From Paenibacillus hemerocallicola (GTDB taxonomy: Bacteria; Bacillota; Bacilli; Paenibacillales; NBRC-103111), in NCBI RefSeq assembly GCF_006265175.1, contig NZ_VDCQ01000016.1, positions 1-64,000 on the forward strand: 64,000 nucleotides of DNA. Direction: 5' to 3'. Shown here piece by piece: positions 60,502 through 64,000 of the stretch (the first letter of the stretch is position 1; every line of letters starts with the position of its first letter). The notes under the pieces were generated by a model. The model ran no database searches and was not told where the DNA came from. It saw only the letters and a program-made list of their open reading frames with translations. Made by a program: the position numbers and the translations under genes.

Positions 60502-61539
60502 ATGGCTGAGATGGCTGAGCCTGTGGCGATTCAGACGAACAATACGGCTTATTTGAACAGTTATTGGTTTAGCGGCATCGAACCGATGTCGGACGCTCAG
60601 ATGCGGGCGCGCGTACTGGAGCTGAAATCCTACGGCATCAAGTATCAATTGGCGGACATCGGAGTATTGCTCTCCAGCGGAGATTCCCGCAACGGCACGC
60701 TTCCGGCCGACGGTTACTCGGAGCTGGGCCGTTGGATCAAAGTGTCGCGGGAAACCGACCCGTCGCAAAAGATCGTCGCCGCCGTCAACGACGGCAAGCG
60801 GACGATATGGCTGGACGGCGGCAAAATCGGAAATCCGAGCTTCGGCAATGCCGTATACAACGGTAACCTGAGAACGCTGGCGGACAAATTGGTCAACCGG
60901 GGAGTCCCTTACGGTGGAGCGCTCTACATGGCGGATGGCATCCAACTGGATATCGAAGGGTTTATGCGGGATGATCCGGTACTAAAGGCGACTGCCCAAT
61001 CTGTTCGGAGCGTCTTGGACGACGCGGCCGTTTATTCGATCGCCTGCCCGTATGACCCTGCGCTATGGTCCGATTCGTATATCGGAGAGATGGCCGGCAT
61101 TTTCAATATGCTGAACCCGATGATGTACGATCAATTGGGCTGGGGTTCGCCCGTATATTCGCCGGAGACGTACCGGCAATTTTGGGAGACGACGATCGTC
61201 CGGTATGCGCATGCGATCGTGAAGAGCAGTCGGCCCGGAACGAGACTTAACCCGACGATGCCCGCCTACGAGAAAAAAACGGCCGATGACGGTACCGTAT
61301 ATCACGATCCGGCGATCGAAAATATTTTGTATGCGGCGCAAGGATTGAAGCGGGCGAGAGACCGGCTTTCTCTGGACCGGGCCGGCGATCCCCGGCTGAA
61401 TCCGAACGGCGTGCACGGAGCCGGCATTTTCTGGTGGAGCAAATTTATTATGCGCGGCCCCGATCCGCATGACCCGGACGCTCACGACTATGCTCAGGAT
61501 CGCAGCTGGTGGATGGAGGAATGGATGCGCCAGCCGTAA
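60502..61539 (+). CDS. GH18-like TIM-barrel protein without signal peptide
   Basis: About 345 residues. Of two close starts, the ATG at 60502 has the better spacing from GAGGAGG than 60496. No signal sequence. Barrel motifs: IKYQLADIGVLLSSGDSRN, ADGIQLDIEGF (GH18-style DxxDxE), MLNPMMYDQLGWGS and GVHGAGIFWWSKF. About two-thirds identical by eye to the downstream secreted protein at 61818. Family placement as a GH18-like hydrolase rests on the DIE motif and barrel layout. Follows the lipoprotein gene by 15 bases. Confidence 0.72.
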   Translation: MAEMAEPVAIQTNNTAYLNSYWFSGIEPMSDAQMRARVLELKSYGIKYQLADIGVLLSSGDSRNGTLPADGYSELGRWIKVSRETDPSQKIVAAVNDGKRTIWLDGGKIGNPSFGNAVYNGNLRTLADKLVNRGVPYGGALYMADGIQLDIEGFMRDDPVLKATAQSVRSVLDDAAVYSIACPYDPALWSDSYIGEMAGIFNMLNPMMYDQLGWGSPVYSPETYRQFWETTIVRYAHAIVKSSRPGTRLNPTMPAYEKKTADDGTVYHDPAIENILYAAQGLKRARDRLSLDRAGDPRLNPNGVHGAGIFWWSKFIMRGPDPHDPDAHDYAQDRSWWMEEWMRQP

Positions 61540-61601
61540 GCCGAGCAGTCAGAACCGACAATCGCCACCAAGCCGAAAATATGCTTGCGAGAACGGGTGC
61601 T

Positions 61602-61660
61602 CCCCCGGAAGGAATCGGAATCCGCTACTGGGCTTTCCGTCGCCTCCGGGGGACTTTTTC
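61602..61660 (+). terminator. Terminator after the first GH18-like gene
   Basis: CCCCCGGA (61602-61609) pairs with TCCGGGGG (61645-61652), then ACTTTTT. A TATAAT at 61749-61754 may be the -10 of the next gene, without a clear -35. Confidence 0.75.
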
Positions 61661-61817
61661 CGTGTACCGGGTGCCGCCGGCGCGGGACTATTTGCTTATT
61701 TTTGCTCAAACGCTCAAAACGAGCTATCCTTTTGCCCGTTCTTTTCCGTATAATTCCATTGTAACGCGTTTCATAACACCGCGTGCGACCAGTTTGACAT
61801 CCAGGAGGAACAACAAG

Positions 61818-62927
61818 GTGAAACGAAAATCAGTGGGGATTTTGGCGCTTGTTACGATGCTGTTATCCGTATCCATTTCGCTTGCCGTCTACGGTCAGGA
61901 AGCAACGAATGCGGATGGCGTATGGCAGGCGAACAATACCGCTTATTTGAACTCATATTGGTTCAACGGCACGGAGCCATTGACGGACGAGCAAATCAAG
62001 GAACGGGTGCTGGAGCTGCAAAAATACCGCATCAAGTATCAGCTGGCCGATATCGGGGTGCTCGTCTCGAGCGGCAATGCCCGCAACGGCACGCTTCCGG
62101 AGCAAGGCTACAAGCATTTGGCGCGCTGGATCAAAATATCCAGGGAAACGGCTCCGGATCAAATCATTATCGTCATGGTCAACGACGGCAGGCGGACGCT
62201 GTGGCAAAACGGCAAAAAAGTCGGCAACCCGAATTTCGGAAATACGGTTTACAATGCCAATTTGACGGCCGTTGCGGACAAACTGCTCAATCAGGGCTTG
62301 GCTTATCAAGGAAACCTGTACAAAGCGGACGGAATCCAGCTCGATATCGAAGGATTTTTGCCGAACGATCCGGCTTTGAAGGCGACGGCGGAATACGTCC
62401 GGACCGTTCTGGACGACAAGGCGATCTACTCGGTCGCAGCGCCTGCGGATCCGGCATTATGGTCGGATACATATGTCAGCGAGATGGCCGGCATATTCAA
62501 CATGCTGAATCCGATGATGTACGATCAGCTGGGCTACGGCTCCCGCGTTCATTCTTCGGACACGTACCGGCAATTTTGGAAAACGACGGTCGTTCGATAC
62601 GCGCGTGCCATAGCGCATAGCAGTAACCCCGACACGATGCTGAATCCGACGATGCCGGTGTATGAGACGAAGGCGGACGAGGACGGTACGGTGTATCACG
62701 ACCCTGCCATAGAAAATATTTCCAACGCGGCCGCAGGGCTTAAGCTGGCCAGAGAGCAACTGAATCTCGACCGTACGATCAACCCGAAAATCAATCCGAA
62801 CGGCGTGCATGGCGCGGGTATTTTTTGGTGGAGCTCGTTTACTCTCCAACTTCCCGATCCGAGGACCGGCTACGATTATGCGCCGGATCGCGGCTGGTGG
62901 ATGGACGGCTGGGTGCGGCAAAAATAA
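61818..62927 (+). CDS. Secreted GH18-like TIM-barrel protein (paralog)
   Basis: 369 residues. GTG at 61818 with AGGAGG 10 bases upstream; the long frame from 61509 is leader and terminator sequence. Signal peptide MKRKSVGILALVTMLLSV, cleavage plausible near VYGQ. Same barrel motifs as its neighbour: ADIGVLVSSGNARN, ADGIQLDIEGF, MLNPMMYDQLGYGS and GVHGAGIFWWSSF. Has its own terminators on both sides. The pair differs in localisation, so the two probably act on the same glycan outside and inside the cell. Confidence 0.78.
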   Translation: MKRKSVGILALVTMLLSVSISLAVYGQEATNADGVWQANNTAYLNSYWFNGTEPLTDEQIKERVLELQKYRIKYQLADIGVLVSSGNARNGTLPEQGYKHLARWIKISRETAPDQIIIVMVNDGRRTLWQNGKKVGNPNFGNTVYNANLTAVADKLLNQGLAYQGNLYKADGIQLDIEGFLPNDPALKATAEYVRTVLDDKAIYSVAAPADPALWSDTYVSEMAGIFNMLNPMMYDQLGYGSRVHSSDTYRQFWKTTVVRYARAIAHSSNPDTMLNPTMPVYETKADEDGTVYHDPAIENISNAAAGLKLAREQLNLDRTINPKINPNGVHGAGIFWWSSFTLQLPDPRTGYDYAPDRGWWMDGWVRQK

Positions 62928-62939
62928 CGGGTTGCGGGG

Positions 62940-62968
62940 AAAACCGTCCGGGGCACGGATGGTTTTTT
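62940..62968 (+). terminator. Terminator of the secreted GH18-like gene
   Basis: AAAACCGTCCG (62940-62950) with CGGATGGTTTT, one mismatch, followed by TTTTTT overlap; 12 bases past the stop. Confidence 0.88.
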
Positions 62969-63171
62969 GTCGTGTCATAAGGCGCGTTTGGCGCGGTAGC
63001 GCGGGACGGCTGCGTTGTTCGGGGGAACATTGGCGTGGAGTAACAAATGCCGAGTAAAACGTAGAATCGTACAAGTGTTGTTGTTTCATTAATGTTCGCC
63101 GAAGTTCGCTGCGATTATAATGGTAGTGTTGAATGGCTGTCTTTAAAACGACGATGCCAAGGGGGACTTTT

Positions 63172-63948
63172 ATGAGCATGTACGAAGCTGCGAATGCCGT
63201 ACGTAATGCCGATGGCTTGATCAGCTTCTGGGATTTTCAGGAGCAGGGCGGGCAGAGCAGGAAAGCGCAAGGACCATACGCTTACGAGCTGGCGGAAGGG
63301 GCCGGAGCCGTAGAGCGGGCGGAGGACGGCATATTCGGGCCGTACGCGGCGGACGTAAAGCACGGGCAATGGTTTTCGCTGCCCAGGGCGGAATGTCCCG
63401 CGCTTGATATTCACGGGCCAGCCGCTCAAGTGACGATCGCCGCCTGGTTGAAATGGGCTGACGTCGAGAGCAAGGGCTGCCAGGCCGTCGCCGGAATATG
63501 GAACGAATCGCGGCGCAAACGCCAATATTGTCTGTTTCTCGACCTGCGCATTTGGCAAAGCAAGGGGCAGGCTTGCGGTCACGTATCTTCCGTCGGCGGA
63601 CCGACGCCCGGGTTTCCTTATTGCATGACGAGCGCGATCGGAAATACGCCGCTAAGCAAGGCGGAGTGGCATTTTGTCGCGTTCACGTACGACGGCAGCC
63701 ATGCCAAAATTTATTTGGACGGCTCGTTGGATGCAAGAGAGCATTACAATCCGTTCGAGTATCCCGAAGGGTTGTACGATGGAGGGGCGGAAGGGGCCGA
63801 TTTTACGGTCGGCGCCGTGGATCGGTCGGGCGAGATGGGCAATTTCTATACCGGTCTGCTCGGAGGCTTGGCCGTATACAGCCGTGCGCTTACGGCGGAG
63901 GAAATAGCGGAGCTGCATGCCCGCACGACGTCCGTCCCATCCGTGTGA
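63172..63948 (+). CDS. LamG-like (concanavalin A-type jelly-roll) protein
   Basis: 258 residues from the ATG at 63172, with AAGGGGG upstream. No signal peptide. The pattern GLISFWDFQE, AAQVTIAAWLKW, WHFVAFTYDGSHAKIYLDG, FYTGLLGGLAVYSRALTAEE is the standard LamG/laminin-G-3 fold used for carbohydrate binding. Being cytoplasmic or unconventionally placed is odd for this fold. It is the last gene of the window; 52 bases of unannotated sequence follow. Confidence 0.82.
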   Translation: MSMYEAANAVRNADGLISFWDFQEQGGQSRKAQGPYAYELAEGAGAVERAEDGIFGPYAADVKHGQWFSLPRAECPALDIHGPAAQVTIAAWLKWADVESKGCQAVAGIWNESRRKRQYCLFLDLRIWQSKGQACGHVSSVGGPTPGFPYCMTSAIGNTPLSKAEWHFVAFTYDGSHAKIYLDGSLDAREHYNPFEYPEGLYDGGAEGADFTVGAVDRSGEMGNFYTGLLGGLAVYSRALTAEEIAELHARTTSVPSV

Positions 63949-64000
63949 GAAATAAAACTGCGACAGCATAATCCACAAACAACCTGGAAGCCCCTTGATG

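Noticed and set aside
1-64000. CRISPR array, tRNA, rRNA, phage or toxin-antitoxin module
   Set aside because: No direct repeats with regular unique spacers, no cloverleaf-like sequence with CCA-adjacent arms, no integrase, terminase or recognisable toxin was seen by reading. Short tRNA-like structures could be missed without a covariance search.

Overview
The window looks like chromosomal DNA from a Paenibacillaceae bacterium (Paenibacillus or Cohnella type). GC is in the mid-50s by eye. Shine-Dalgarno sites are strong AGGAGG types, and GTG and TTG starts are common. Families typical of the group are present: MsmX-type sugar ATPase, DUF5696, a SinR-like regulator and many sugar-binding lipoproteins. 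No rRNA, tRNA, CRISPR array, intact insertion sequence or prophage was recognised.

Layout. 1-470: a 9-bp tandem repeat, then a terminator. 472-4600: a Fur-controlled siderophore ABC importer (ATPase, binding lipoprotein, fused permease). 4700-7740: a lone sugar-binding lipoprotein and an alpha/beta hydrolase. 8068-20427: a long co-directional carbohydrate cluster with an MsmX-like ATPase, a 1004-residue binding protein carrying carbohydrate-binding modules, two separate permease pairs, an NHL-TPR-Yip1 membrane protein and a DUF5696 protein. 20514-25053: a two-component system, a HAD phosphatase and NagA. 25287-29062: two tandem oligoendopeptidase F genes, the upstream one with two in-frame translation starts, the first of which adds a signal peptide. 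29235-34347: a CNNM/CBS protein, gene remnants and an AT-richer GMC oxidoreductase that looks acquired. 34487-40976: a GGDEF protein with a ribbon-helix-helix tail, a methyltransferase, a cold-shock protein, YebC, topoisomerase III and a divergent MraY-like protein. 41208-46710: nitroreductase, ABC exporter, TetR and a divergent MMPL exporter with an operator inside its promoter.

47254-58665 is the most interesting part. A leftward operon (UbiA-family prenyltransferase, ArnE-like small transporter, divergent PAP2 protein, GT-C-like membrane protein, secreted TIM-barrel protein) reads away from a SinR-like gene. On the other side a rightward set encodes a HEAT-repeat membrane protein, a PgaC/IcaA-like glycosyltransferase, a receiver protein whose phospho-acceptor Asp is Glu, two tiny proteins and a membrane-anchored clan GH-A-like glycosidase. 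The divergent intergenic region holds four GTTCTTT motifs, the known Bacillus SinR operator core. I infer a SinR-governed surface-polysaccharide locus combined with a polyprenyl-phosphate-pentose type glycosylation pathway. 58834-63948: another sugar-binding lipoprotein, a duplicated pair of GH18-like proteins (one secreted, one without a signal peptide) and a LamG-like protein.

Several dispersed intergenic repeat families occur. One of about 70 bp has four copies with complementary ends, one of about 190 bp has two copies, and there is a single long-arm palindromic element at 25135-25209.
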